64,000 nt of DNA from Cohnella fermenti (lineage in GTDB: Bacteria; Bacillota; Bacilli; Paenibacillales; Paenibacillaceae): contig NZ_SSOB01000033.1 in NCBI RefSeq assembly GCF_004801405.1, positions 27,032 through 91,031 of the forward strand, in the 5' to 3' direction. Positions 26,602-36,900 of this stretch are shown in pieces. The first letter of the stretch is position 1. The number at the start of each line of letters is the position of its first letter. The notes beneath the pieces were generated by a model. It was given only the letters and a program-made list of their open reading frames with translations, had not been told where the DNA came from and did no database searches. Both the position numbers and the translations under genes were made by a program.

Positions 26602-29003
26602 TGCGGAACAGGCTGATCTTGAATTACCCGGCCTCTATCTGGTCGGCACGCTGGAAGGACGCGCTGCCGGCCGGCAACGGCTCGATCGGCGCGGCCGTCT
26701 ACGGCGGCTGCTGCGAGGAGACCGTCATGCTGACGCACGAGAATCTGTGGTGGCAGGGAACGGACGACCCGGTGCCCGACGTCAGCGGCAGGCTGCCCGA
26801 GGTGCGGCGTCTGCTGGCGGAGCGGCGGGCGCCGGAAGCAGACAAGGTGCTGGCGGACGCTCTTAAGGAGCGGGGCTACAACCCGCGCGTCGCCTGTCCG
26901 CTGCCGCTCGGCGACCTGAAGTGGATCGTGCGGGCGGAGCGCGCATTCGCCGACTACAGCCGCACGCTCGATATGGAGACGGGGCTGGTGACGGTTGCCT
27001 GGGCGGATGGCGATACGCGGCTGAAGCGGGAGCTGTTCGTCTCGCGGGCGGACGACGCCGTCGTCTGTCGGCTGACGGCGGACGGTCCGCTGCGGCTTGG
27101 CGGAGTTGTCTGGCTCGACCTGCACGATATCGCCGACGCACGGATGCCGTTCGGCGGCGTGTCGGCGCTGCCGACGGACGCGGAGAGCTTCGGCGAAGGC
27201 GCGTTCGTCTACTACGCCGCGCGCAAGGACGACGGCACCGACTTCGGCGCGGTCGCTCTGGTTAGGGCGGAGGGCGGCGAGCTGTCGCCGCGCGAGAAGG
27301 GGCTCGCCTACGAGGGCGCTGCCTCGATCCAAGTCGTTGCGAAGGTGTTCTACGACGGCGATCGGAGTGAAGCGTGGCCGCGGCTTGCGGCCGAGCTTGC
27401 CGACGAAGCGTCGGCGCAGCTTGGGTTCTCGGCGCTGCTGGAGAGGCACGCCGCGCTGCATGCGCCGATCTTCAACCGCATGACGCTCGACCTTCATGCG
27501 GACGAAGCGGAGCGCAGCCTGTCCAACGAAGAGCTGCTGCTGCGCGCCTACAAGGGGCAGGCGCCTGTCGCCATGCTCGAGAAGATGTGGGCGTACGGCC
27601 GCTATCTGCTGGTCTCCAGCTCGCGCGAGGGCGGCAATCCGTCGCCGCTGATGGGGCTGTGGAGCGGCGAGTACACCGGGTTCTGGGCGTTCAACATGAT
27701 CAACGAGAACCTGCAGATGAATTACTGGCAGGCGCTGTCCGGCAACATGCCGGAGACGCTGCTCGCCGTGTTCGACTACTTCGAGCGGCTGCTGGACGAC
27801 TTCCGCGAGAACGCCGCCAGGCTGTACGGATGCCGCGGCATCTACATTCCGGCTCCGACATCGCCGCAGAGCGGCCGGATCGGCATTATTTACCCCCATA
27901 TCATCCACTGGACGGGCGGGGCGGGCTGGATCGCGCAGCATTATTACGATTATTACTTGCATACGGGCGATATCAGCTTCCTGCGCGAACGGGCGCTGCC
28001 CTTCCTCATGGAGACGGCGACGTTCTATCGGGACTTCTTCACGATCGGAGAGGACGGCTTCTATGTCAGCTCGCCTTCGAATTCGCCGGAGAACACGCCG
28101 GGCAATTACTGGTCGAAGCTCGCCACCGGCTGCGAGGAGACAACGATGGAGACGACGATCAATGCGACGATGGACTTCGCCATCGCGAAGGAGGTCCTCA
28201 CGCATCTGGCGGAGGGCATGCGCATCGCGGGAGGATACGACGAAGCCGAGATCGCCGGCTGGGAGGCGATGCTCGCCCGCATTCCGCCGTACCAGATCAA
28301 TGCGGACGGGGCCGTGCGCGAGTGGATGCACCCCGACTTCGACGACAACTACGAGCACCGGCATCAGTCGCATGTCTACCCGCTGTTCCCCGGCACGGAG
28401 GTGACGAAGGAGCGCGAGCCGGCGCTGTTCGAGGCGTTCGTGACGGCGATCCGCAAGCGGCTCGTCATCGGGCTCAAGCAGCAGTCCGGCTGGTCGCTCG
28501 CCCACATGGCGAACAGCTACGCCCGAACGGGCGAAGGCGATCTGGCGCTCGAGAGCCTCGATATTCTTGCCCGCTCGTGCGTGCTGAGCAACTTCTTCAC
28601 CGTGCACAACGACTGGCGCGGCATGGGCATCGGCGTCGATCTGGAATGGGCGCCGTTCCAGATCGATGCGAACATGGGCTGGACGGCGGCGCTGCAGGAG
28701 ATGCTGCTGTTCGGCGTGCCGGGCCGGCTGTCGCTGCTGCCCGCACTGCCGACGCGGCTGTCGCGCGGAGCGGCCGGACCGCTGCTGGCGCGCGGCGCCA
28801 TCGAGGCGAGCCTCGAATGGGACGCGGAGGCGGGGCGGCTTCGTGCGAAGTTGACGGCGAAGGCGGCGGACGCGGACGTTGCGGTAACGGTGCCGGCCCG
28901 CTTCGTTCCGGCGGGAGCGCCGACGGAGTACCGGATAACGCTGCAGCGCGGACAGCCGATAACGCTTGCTTTTACAGCTTCGGAAGGAGTGTTGGCGGAA
29001 TGA
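26601..29003 (+). CDS. Cytoplasmic GH95-like glycoside hydrolase
   Basis: An 800-residue protein without signal peptide. The N-terminal sandwich reads DALPAGNGSIGAAVYGG; the catalytic barrel has VSSSREGGNPSPLMGLW, MINENLQMNYWQAL, HRHQSHVYPLFPG, GWSLAHMANSYART and PFQIDANMGWTAALQEML, matching the order of GH95 motifs seen in the large enzyme at 12981. The family Gly-Asn-Phe-Gly after QID reads ANMG here, so it is a divergent subgroup. Its ATG overlaps the stop of the lipoprotein gene, indicating translational coupling. It probably trims alpha-linked fucose or galactose from oligosaccharides imported by the transporter upstream. The GH95 class is likely; the substrate is inference. Confidence 0.75.
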   Translation: MRNRLILNYPASIWSARWKDALPAGNGSIGAAVYGGCCEETVMLTHENLWWQGTDDPVPDVSGRLPEVRRLLAERRAPEADKVLADALKERGYNPRVACPLPLGDLKWIVRAERAFADYSRTLDMETGLVTVAWADGDTRLKRELFVSRADDAVVCRLTADGPLRLGGVVWLDLHDIADARMPFGGVSALPTDAESFGEGAFVYYAARKDDGTDFGAVALVRAEGGELSPREKGLAYEGAASIQVVAKVFYDGDRSEAWPRLAAELADEASAQLGFSALLERHAALHAPIFNRMTLDLHADEAERSLSNEELLLRAYKGQAPVAMLEKMWAYGRYLLVSSSREGGNPSPLMGLWSGEYTGFWAFNMINENLQMNYWQALSGNMPETLLAVFDYFERLLDDFRENAARLYGCRGIYIPAPTSPQSGRIGIIYPHIIHWTGGAGWIAQHYYDYYLHTGDISFLRERALPFLMETATFYRDFFTIGEDGFYVSSPSNSPENTPGNYWSKLATGCEETTMETTINATMDFAIAKEVLTHLAEGMRIAGGYDEAEIAGWEAMLARIPPYQINADGAVREWMHPDFDDNYEHRHQSHVYPLFPGTEVTKEREPALFEAFVTAIRKRLVIGLKQQSGWSLAHMANSYARTGEGDLALESLDILARSCVLSNFFTVHNDWRGMGIGVDLEWAPFQIDANMGWTAALQEMLLFGVPGRLSLLPALPTRLSRGAAGPLLARGAIEASLEWDAEAGRLRAKLTAKAADADVAVTVPARFVPAGAPTEYRITLQRGQPITLAFTASEGVLAE

Positions 29004-30106
29004 ACGGGTTCAACGGATTGGGGATGCACCCCGGCAATCTGTGGCGGCTGTCGGACGCCCGGACGCGCAGCATCAGCGCGGAGAATCCGACGGGAGAGAA
29101 GGGCGGCGGGGCGAGGAGCGAAGCGCACCCGAACAGCCCGGCGAGAGAGCTTGGGAAGGGGTGGAAGTGCAGTCCGTGCGTCATGGCGGAGCCCGGGACG
29201 ACGCTGACGATCGCGGACATCGAGGGGCCGGGCGCGATCCAGAGCATGTGGTTCGCCGGCTATGTCGGGCGCGACTTCATTCTTCGCATCTATTGGGACG
29301 ACCAAGAGACGCCGTCGGTGGAGACGCCGCTGCCGGACTTCTTCGGCCTGCCGTGGGTGACGGGCGACATGTTCGCGACGAAGGGGCCGTACGTGCATCT
29401 GAATTCGCTTATGGTCGCGGTCAATCCGAACAAGGCGCTCAACTGCTTCTGGGAGATGCCGTTCCGCGGACGCTGCCGGATCACGATCGAGAACCGGATG
29501 CCCGTCGGGAGCGCGTCGCAGATGTGTTTTTACCAGATCAACTACACCTTGACCGACGTGCCGGACGACGCGGCGTACTTCCACGCGCAATACCGCCGTA
29601 CGAATCCGGTTCCCTGCAAGGTGCCGTATACGATACTCGACGGCGTGCGCGGCCGGGGCCAGTACGTCGGCACGTCGATGGGCTGGGGAATCAATAACAG
29701 CGGCTGGTGGGGCGAAGGCGAGATCAAATTCTACCTCGACGGCGACGGCGAATACCCGACCATCTGCGGGACCGGCACCGAGGACTACTTCGGCGGCGCC
29801 TTCAACTGGGAGGTGGACGGCAGCTACCGCGAGTATTCGACCGCGTATGCGGGCATGCACCAGGTGCTGCGGCCGGACGGGCTGTACCAGTCGCAGCACC
29901 GCCATGCGATGTACCGCTGGCACGTCGTCGATCCGATCCGCTTCGAGTCGGATCTGACGGTGACGATTCAGGCGCTCGGCTGGCGGGGCGAGGGGCGGTA
30001 CTACCCCGGGCAGCACGACATCTGCTCGGTGGCGTACTGGTATCAGACGCTGCCCGCCGCGCCGTTCCCGCCGCTGCCCGGGCGAGACGAGCTTGAAGTC
30101 GTGTAG
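29000..30106 (+). CDS. DUF2961 family protein
   Basis: A 368-residue protein overlapping the GH95-like gene by 4 bases (ATGA), with GGAAGGAG ahead of the ATG. DUF2961 features: SAENPTGEKGGGAR near residue 30, a sandwich with GPGAIQSMWF and ILRIYWDDQETPS, then FYLDGDGEYPTICGTGTED and FGGAFNWEV. Proteins of this family occur with glycan-degrading enzymes, and some have been characterised as glycosidases (GH172). The frame stays open far upstream through the GH95-like gene only because of high GC; the true start is at 29000. It has no signal peptide, so it probably acts in the cytoplasm on products of the co-transcribed enzymes. It ends the operon. Confidence 0.85.
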   Translation: MNGFNGLGMHPGNLWRLSDARTRSISAENPTGEKGGGARSEAHPNSPARELGKGWKCSPCVMAEPGTTLTIADIEGPGAIQSMWFAGYVGRDFILRIYWDDQETPSVETPLPDFFGLPWVTGDMFATKGPYVHLNSLMVAVNPNKALNCFWEMPFRGRCRITIENRMPVGSASQMCFYQINYTLTDVPDDAAYFHAQYRRTNPVPCKVPYTILDGVRGRGQYVGTSMGWGINNSGWWGEGEIKFYLDGDGEYPTICGTGTEDYFGGAFNWEVDGSYREYSTAYAGMHQVLRPDGLYQSQHRHAMYRWHVVDPIRFESDLTVTIQALGWRGEGRYYPGQHDICSVAYWYQTLPAAPFPPLPGRDELEVV

Positions 30107-30136
30107 CGCGGGCACGGAGACGGCGGGCGGACGGGC

Positions 30137-30185
30137 GCGGAAGGAATTCAAGGAATTCGTTCGAGAACGGAGGAATTCCTTCCGC
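30137..30185 (+). terminator. Probable hairpin terminator of the second Lpl operon
   Basis: Perfect 13-bp inverted repeat (30137-30149 with 30173-30185) with a 23-base loop that itself contains GTTC-GA-GAAC. It lies 30 bases after the DUF2961 stop. No T-run follows. Confidence 0.5.
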
Positions 30186-30314
30186 CGGCCGTTCCGCGAG
30201 GCTGGCCGGGGACGGGGTCCGGCGAATGGAGCTCTTGCATAGCTCGCCAACGGCTGCAGCAAGTCGGGGCAAGGATCGGGCGCATGGATCGGCTAAAGAA
30301 AAGCGACGATTTTA

Positions 30315-30345
30315 CCCTAATGAGAAAGCGCTTACAAAGTTAGGG
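30315..30345 (+). promoter_or_regulatory. cre-like site inside a CCCTAA/TTAGGG inverted repeat
   Basis: AGAAAGCGCTTACA at 30323-30336 fits the Bacillus catabolite-responsive element TGWAANCGNTNWCA at 13 of 14 positions. It is framed by CCCTAA (30315-30320) and TTAGGG (30340-30345). CcpA binding would give glucose repression of the surface-enzyme locus that starts 600 bases downstream. The promoter itself is not clear. Confidence 0.5.
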
Positions 30346-30447
30346 GGACATCCATTAAAAAGAGTTATTTAAAGTTGAACCGGGGAACGCAACGAGCTCA
30401 CTCGTTTCGATGCTCCACGCAATGTGGACGCGTTTTGGAAGTGGGCT

Positions 30448-30794
30448 GCGAAATAAAGTCGAAAATTCATGCTTATTCGCTCGTTTTGGACGCGGGTCGC
30501 GGAATGAAGTCGAAAATTCATGCTTATTCGCTCGTTTTGGGACGCGGGCCGCGAAATGAAGTCGAAAATTCATGCTTATTCGCTCGTTTTGGACGCAGGC
30601 TGCGAAATAAAGTCGAAAATTCATGCTTATTCGCTCGTTTTGGACGCGAGCTGCGAAATAAAGTCGAAAATTCATGCTTATTCGCTCGTTTTGGACGCGG
30701 GGGCTGCGAAATGAAGTCGAAAATTCATGCTTATTCGCTCGTTTTGGGACGCGGGCCGCGAAATGAAGTCGAAAATTCATGCTTATTCGCTCGA
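30448..30794. repeat. Seven-copy tandem repeat, 51-53 bp unit
   Basis: The core GAAAATTCATGCTTATTCGC starts at 30461, 30512, 30564, 30615, 30666, 30719 and 30771, giving periods of 51, 52, 51, 51, 53 and 52. Cores are identical; a short GC-rich palindromic segment between them (CGCGG-G-CCGCG in two gaps, CGCAG-G-CTGCG in another) varies, in that case with paired changes. A degenerate half-unit precedes the array. It is not CRISPR because there are no unique spacers. Confidence 0.95.
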
Positions 30795-30949
30795 TCTGGC
30801 CGGCGGGTCTGGAGCTTCCGGTCTGCCATAGAGCTTTCGGTCCGCAGTTGTATACGGTTTTAACTTGCAGGGTTAAATTCATTCGTTCAGCCTTGTTTAA
30901 CACAAAAAAATCCATGGTTTATACAGGAACGAATACGGAGGGATTACTC

Positions 30950-33900
30950 ATGAAGTTGCGAAGACGCGCGGGCATCGGCTCGCTGCTGTTTGTGCTGCTG
31001 GCTGTCCAATGGCTGGCCGTGCTGCCTGCCGCTTCCGCTGCGCCGCTGCCGGCACCGGTCAATGTGCTGCTCGGCGGCTCGGCCAGCGCCAACGCTCCGG
31101 GCAGCGTGCCCGGCTCGATCGTCGACGGCGATACGTCGACTTATCTGAACACGTACGACGGCACGCATCAAGACGAGGCGTGGTATGCGGTGACGCTCGA
31201 GCAGCCCGCGCATATCGACAAGGTCGTCTACGCCCACGGACATGCCTACGTGGATGGGGGCTGGTTCGACACGTCGGCCGGAGGCAAGCCGATCGTTCAG
31301 ATTCAGACGGAGCCGGGCGGCGCCTGGATCGACGCGGGGGCGCTGGGCGATTACCCGGATACGAGCGCGGCGAGCGACGGCGGGCTGACCGACGGCCAGA
31401 AGTTCGCGCTGGCGATCGAGCCCGTCGATGTATACGGTGTTCGGGTGATCGGCAAGCCGGTATTCTTCGGCTCGGCGGCGGAGCTGGAGGCGTTCGATAC
31501 GGCGAGCGTCGTCGATCCGAACTTGCTGGCGAAGGGCTCGCCGTCGAATTCGCTCGGGCTCGGCGGAGGGAACGTCTACCTGGACAGCGATCCGGCGACG
31601 ACGCTGACGCTGAACGACGGCACGATGCGGGAAGAGGACTGGTACGCCGTCACGCTGAACGAGCCGCAGACGATTAACAATGTTGTGCTGACGCAAGGTG
31701 CGATCACGGCGGACGGCGGCTGGTTCGATACGTCGGGCAGCTTGCCGCGTATCCAGATTCGGACCGCGGCGGACGGCGTCTGGACGGACGCGGCGCTGCT
31801 GGCGCGTTATCCGGCGACGACGTCTGCGAGCGCGGGAACGCTTGAGGCGGGCGCAAGGTTCGAGGCCGTCTTCGATCCGGTCGCCGTCTACGGCGTTCGC
31901 GTCATCGGCCGGCCTGCCGCGCCCGGCGGCGGATCGTCCGCATCGAGTCTGGCGGACTTGCAGGCGTACAACGACCCGCTGGCGGCCGAAGCCAACGTGC
32001 TGCGCCGCGGAACGGCGAGTTATTCGCGGGCGGGCAATGCGCCGGGCTCCTTCAATGACGGCGATGTGTCCACCGTGCGCAACAGTTGGAACGGCCAGGT
32101 CGAGACGACCGACTGGTATGCGGTCGATCTCGACGTGCCGCAGCTAATCAATCAGATCGTATTCGTCCATGGGGTCACCTCGCCGGACGGCGGCTGGTTC
32201 AATACGGCGGACGGAGGCAAGCCGGTCGTTCAGGCGAGACTCGCCGCAGGCGGGGATTGGACCGATCTTGCGACAGTGGACGATTACCCGGACACGACGG
32301 ATGGAGACAACGGCGGTCTTGCCGCCGGACGCAGCTTCACGCTGTCGGTGCCGGCGACGGAAGTGTATGGCGTGCGGATCGTCGGCCGACCGGCCCACTA
32401 TCCGGGCACTTCGTTCTCCTTCTCGAGCATCGCCGAGCTGCAGGCGTTCTACGCGCTGCCGGAGCGGGAGTACGAGCCGCTGAACGGGCCGCTCGCGGAT
32501 GCGAGCGGCTGGACGCCGGCAGGAGGAGCGATGGCGCCGGCGAACGGCGGTCTGGCGCTGGCGGCGGGTCAATCGGCGAGCTATGCCGGCAAGGATTATT
32601 GGAGTGCGGCGTTCCACCTGAAGCTGAAGGCGGAGCAGCCCGGAGGCGGGGGAGACGCGCCTTCGCTGACGATGCGCGGCACGGATGCCGGTGACGGTTA
32701 CCGGCTGTCGCTGGGAGCTGACGAGTGGACGCTGCTCAAGACGAGGGACGGCGCAGCGACGACGCTGGGGGCGGTTGCGACGGCCGATCTGCCCGGTTAT
32801 GCGCCTGTCGGGTGGACCGATGTGCTGCTGGCCGGCTACGAGGAGCGCGACGGCGTGCGGCTGCAGGTAACGGTCGGCGGCGAGACGCTGCTGAGCGTGC
32901 TCGACGCGATCGATCCGCTGCGCGACTCCGGCCGCTTCGGCGCCGCTGCGGGAGACGGAGCGCTGACGCTTGCGGGAATCGATGCCGGAACGCCTGTCAA
33001 CGCGGCTCTGACCGATTCGGCGAACTGGATCGGCCTCGGCGCGATGGCGGACGGCGGGGACGGAAGCACGATTTTCTCCGGCGGCTACAAGATGTACAAG
33101 GGTCAGCAGTTCGGCAGCGAATACCTCGACTTCACGATGCGCTATACGTTCACCGGACCGGACTGGCCCGGCATCGTGCTGCGCGGCAGCGACCCGGCGA
33201 AGACGATCTTCGACGGCGGTTCGGCGTACTTCATCGACGTGAACGCGAACGTGTGGGAAGTGCAGAAGTGGACGGACGGCAATCGGCATATGCTTATCGG
33301 CGCGTATCCGGGGCAGACGCCGCCGTTCGGCACGCTGGCGAACAAGCTGTTCCGCTCCGGCACCGAGCACACGATCCGCGTCGGCGCATTCGACGTGGAG
33401 GGCGGCGTGCGGCTCGTCCTGTGGGTGGATGGGCAGAAGGCGTTCGACATCGTCGACACCGATGCGCCGCTCGCGGGCTCCGGCTACTTCGGCGTCTATG
33501 CCTACAGCGGTCCGGTGGAGATCGGCGGCATCGGCTGGGAGCCGGACGACGCGCCGAACGCGTACAACGATATCACGCAGTTCGATGTTGCGCAGAAGAT
33601 CGCGCCCGTCGCGATCGACCGGACGACCCGTACGGTGTCGGCCGTCGTTGCGGACGGCACCGATCTGGCGCAGCTCGATGTGTCCATGACGTTGTCGCGC
33701 GGTGCATCGATCAGCCCCGACCCTTCATCGGTGCGAGATTACCGCGAGCCCGTCGTCTTCACCGTGACGGCGGAGAATGGTGCGGCCCAGAGCTGGACGG
33801 TGGACATCAAGTCGGAGTTCGACGGTCAATCCGACTTTGTCGACATCGCGGGCCATCCGGCGAAGCGGGACATTGTGCAAGTGACATCGGCGGGCATTAT

Positions 33901-36900
33901 GGACGGGACGGACGCCGCCCGCTTCTCTCCCGACGAGCCGATCTCGCGCATCGACCTGATCGCGGCAACGGCGAGGGCGGCATCGCTTGAACCGGCGGAG
34001 TACAACGGCGAATATGCCGACGTCGGCGCGGACGATCCGCGGGCCGATCTCGTACAGGCCGCGAAGGACGCCGGGCTTCTGTTCCCGACAAGCGGAGGCA
34101 AGCTGCAGCCGGAGCAGCCGGCGACGCGCGAGGAGATGGCGGTGCTGTTCGCGAAGGCGGCGCGTCTGGTTGGCGGCCGACCGTATATGCTGGGCGACAG
34201 CAGCCGGTATGAGGATGCGGCGCAGATCGCTTCCTGGGCACGCAGCAGCGTGGAGGCGGCGCTGGGCACGGGGCTGCTGCCGGAATCGCTGACGGGGGGC
34301 AGCCGCTTCGAGCCGCAGGCGACGGTGAAGCGGGCCGATGCGGCGGTGTACCTGCGCAGATTGCTTTATGAGAACAAGCCGTTCGAACCGCTCTACAATG
34401 CCTATTCCTCGCAACTGACGGATGCCTTCAAGCTGCCGGGCAGCGAAGCGGCGAATTCCGGGGAGTGGAGCGTGTCGCAGACGAACGGCACCGTGCCGAT
34501 GAGCGGCACGAAGTGGAACGAGGCGGCTGACGAGTCGCTTGTGTTCCAATCGTCCATCAAGCATATGCAGGACGGAGACAAGTCGTGGGAGCTCCGCATC
34601 GGCAAGGGCGGCCAGATCTATTCGCTGGACACGGCGATCGGCGAGCTGATGCCGCCGCAGACGGCGAACAACGTGTTTATGGACGAGGTTATCCAGCCGG
34701 TGTCGATCAGCTACGACAAGCACAACCCGGATCAGGAGCCGACGATGTACTTCATCCACGGCTCGGGGGTCTACTACAAGAACGACCCGATCTTGACCAA
34801 GCCGTTCTACGACCCGATGCTGGCCGCGCAATGGAATCCGCAGGATTCGTCGTACGCGACGATCGCTTGGGGGCAGAATGCGCAAATACCGAGCATCTGG
34901 CGCTCCGGACTGCTGTACTACACGAAGGTGCGCGACGCGGGCGACGGCGTCATCGAGGTAAGCTATGTGCTGAACAACTTCGGGACCGACACGATCGACG
35001 ACATCTCGATTCCGTGGGGCGGCGTGCGCAAGTCCGCGCTTCCCGATCACATAATCGGCAATGTCTCGGGCGGCTACGACCGGGCAGGCGGCGTGTATAC
35101 GCAGCTCAAGCCGGCGAGCGAGACGGGAGGCTGGGCGGCGATGACGCAGAATGCGGACGACCCGGACAGCTTCGCGCTGGCGACCGTATTCGGACGGGAT
35201 TCGAAGTACGGCACGATCGACGGCCAGTGGGAGCCGACTTACTACACGTGGGGAGACGCGAACCGGGACGACTTCTACGTGCAAGCGGTGCAGGGGCGGT
35301 TCCATCTGCAGCCGGGCGAGCAGCTTGCATGGAAGTTCTACTACGTCGTCGGCAAGCTCGGCGAGGTGGCGGAGAAGGCGAAGCAGCTTGCGAACGACAC
35401 CGATTACGGCTTCGTTCAGTATGGGCAATCCGATGCGGACCAGTTGGCTTATTATGTGCAGTCCGACGAAGCGGGCACCAAGACATTGTCTCTGAGAAAA
35501 TCCGGTTCGGACGCAAAGGCGTTCGCGACGTACGCTCAGCCGGTTCCGGGCACGACGCCGCTCTTCCTGCTGCGCGAGACGGCGACGAAGCAGCTCGTGC
35601 TGACAACGGACCCGTTCCTGCTCAGCACGAAGGTGCCGTACGCCAACCCATACCCGGTTGGCGATCCGAAGCACGATCTATACGAAGGGCAGTACCAATA
35701 CAAAGCTTACGACGGCAAGACGGACTACCTCGGCATGCTGGGCTACGTCTACCCGGCGGATACGGCGGAGGACGGCACGATTGCGCTCGGCGACGCGCTT
35801 CCGGCCAACGCGGCTTACGGCCTGCTGACCGAGGCCGACCGGGGCGTGCGCGTGCTCTCGTTGACCGGCGATGATTCGACTCCGGCGACGAATCCGCCGA
35901 GCGATCCGTCAGCCGGGTCGGGGACGGACGCGACCGACGAGCCGTCATCGGGCACGGAGCCAAAGCCGGAGACGGTTGTCGCGCTGGATGCGGCGAAGCT
36001 TGCAGATGCGCTTGCCGCACTTCCGAGCGGCGGTACGGTCGCTGCCGACGTGACCGAGCCGGGCGACCGGTTCGCCGTCGAGGTGCCCGCCACCTTCATC
36101 GCCGCTGCGGCGGAGCTGGGACATCCCGTTACGCTGGCCATTCGGACGCCGGTCGCGACGTATGAGCTGCCGCTCGCCGCAATCGATCTTCCGGCGATTG
36201 CGTCATCGCTTGGCGTCGACCCGTCCGAGGTAAGCCTCGTCATTCATGTCGGGCTGGCCGACTCTGCCGTGCAGGCGGCGTTCGCGAAGGCGGCTGCCGG
36301 TGCCGAGCAGGTGACGGCGCCGCGCGAATTCGCCGTCGAGGCGTCGGCGGGCGGTCGCAGCGTTGCGGTCGACCGGTTCGCCGGTTACGTCGCCCGCAGC
36401 TGGACGCTTGACGGCGCGCTTGATCCGGCGGAGCTGACCGCGCTGTGGCTGACGCCGGAGGGCGAGGCGCGCTTCGCGCCGGCCGCGTTCGAACGCGAAG
36501 GCGATGCGGTGCGCGTTACGATTCGGCGGCCGGGCAACAGCGCCTACACGGTCGTGAAGAAGACCGCCGCTGCGGGCCCGAGGTTCGCCGATCTGAACGG
36601 GAACTGGGCCGCGCAGGATGTCGAGCGACTCGCCGCGAGCGGCATCGTCAAGGGCGTGGCGGCCGATCGCTTCGCGCCGACCGCCGCCGTGACGCGCGCC
36701 GAATGGGCGACGCTGCTGGCGCGCGCGCTCGGGCTCGGCGACGATGCGGAGGCTGCGGCGTCCGCCTTCAAGGACACGTCGGCCGGCTCCTGGTACGCCG
36801 GTGCCGTCGGGGCGGCAGCGCAGGCGGGGCTGGTCGCCGGCTACGAGGACGGCTCGTTCCGCCCGGGGCAGGCGATCACCCGCCAGGAGATGGCGGCGAT

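Larger units (their letters stand above)
30107..30949. other. Non-coding interval before the giant SLH gene
   Basis: 843 bases with no convincing gene. In order it holds the hairpin at 30137-30185, a GC-rich stretch, a cre-like site at 30323-30336, an A/T-rich patch (30350-30375), the tandem array at 30448-30794 and a leader with a short inverted repeat TTTAAC/GTTAAA (30859-30864, 30872-30877) before the ribosome site of the next gene. Open frames across the array on both strands follow from its 51-base unit and are not counted as genes. Confidence 0.8.

Noticed and set aside
27374..28999. Upstream extension of the DUF2961 frame
   Set aside because: It overlaps the GH95-like coding region in another frame and is open only because of high GC. 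The real start at 29000 has a ribosome site and an ATGA overlap.
30448..30794. CRISPR array
   Set aside because: The whole unit repeats, including the linker, and there are no unique spacers; no cas genes are present.
30355..30915. Long frames on both strands across the tandem array, giving products full of ISMNFRLHFAAR-type or CLFARFG-type repeats
   Set aside because: They arise from a 51-base (multiple of three) repeat without stops, have no ribosome site and exist on both strands. They are probably translation artefacts of a non-coding array.
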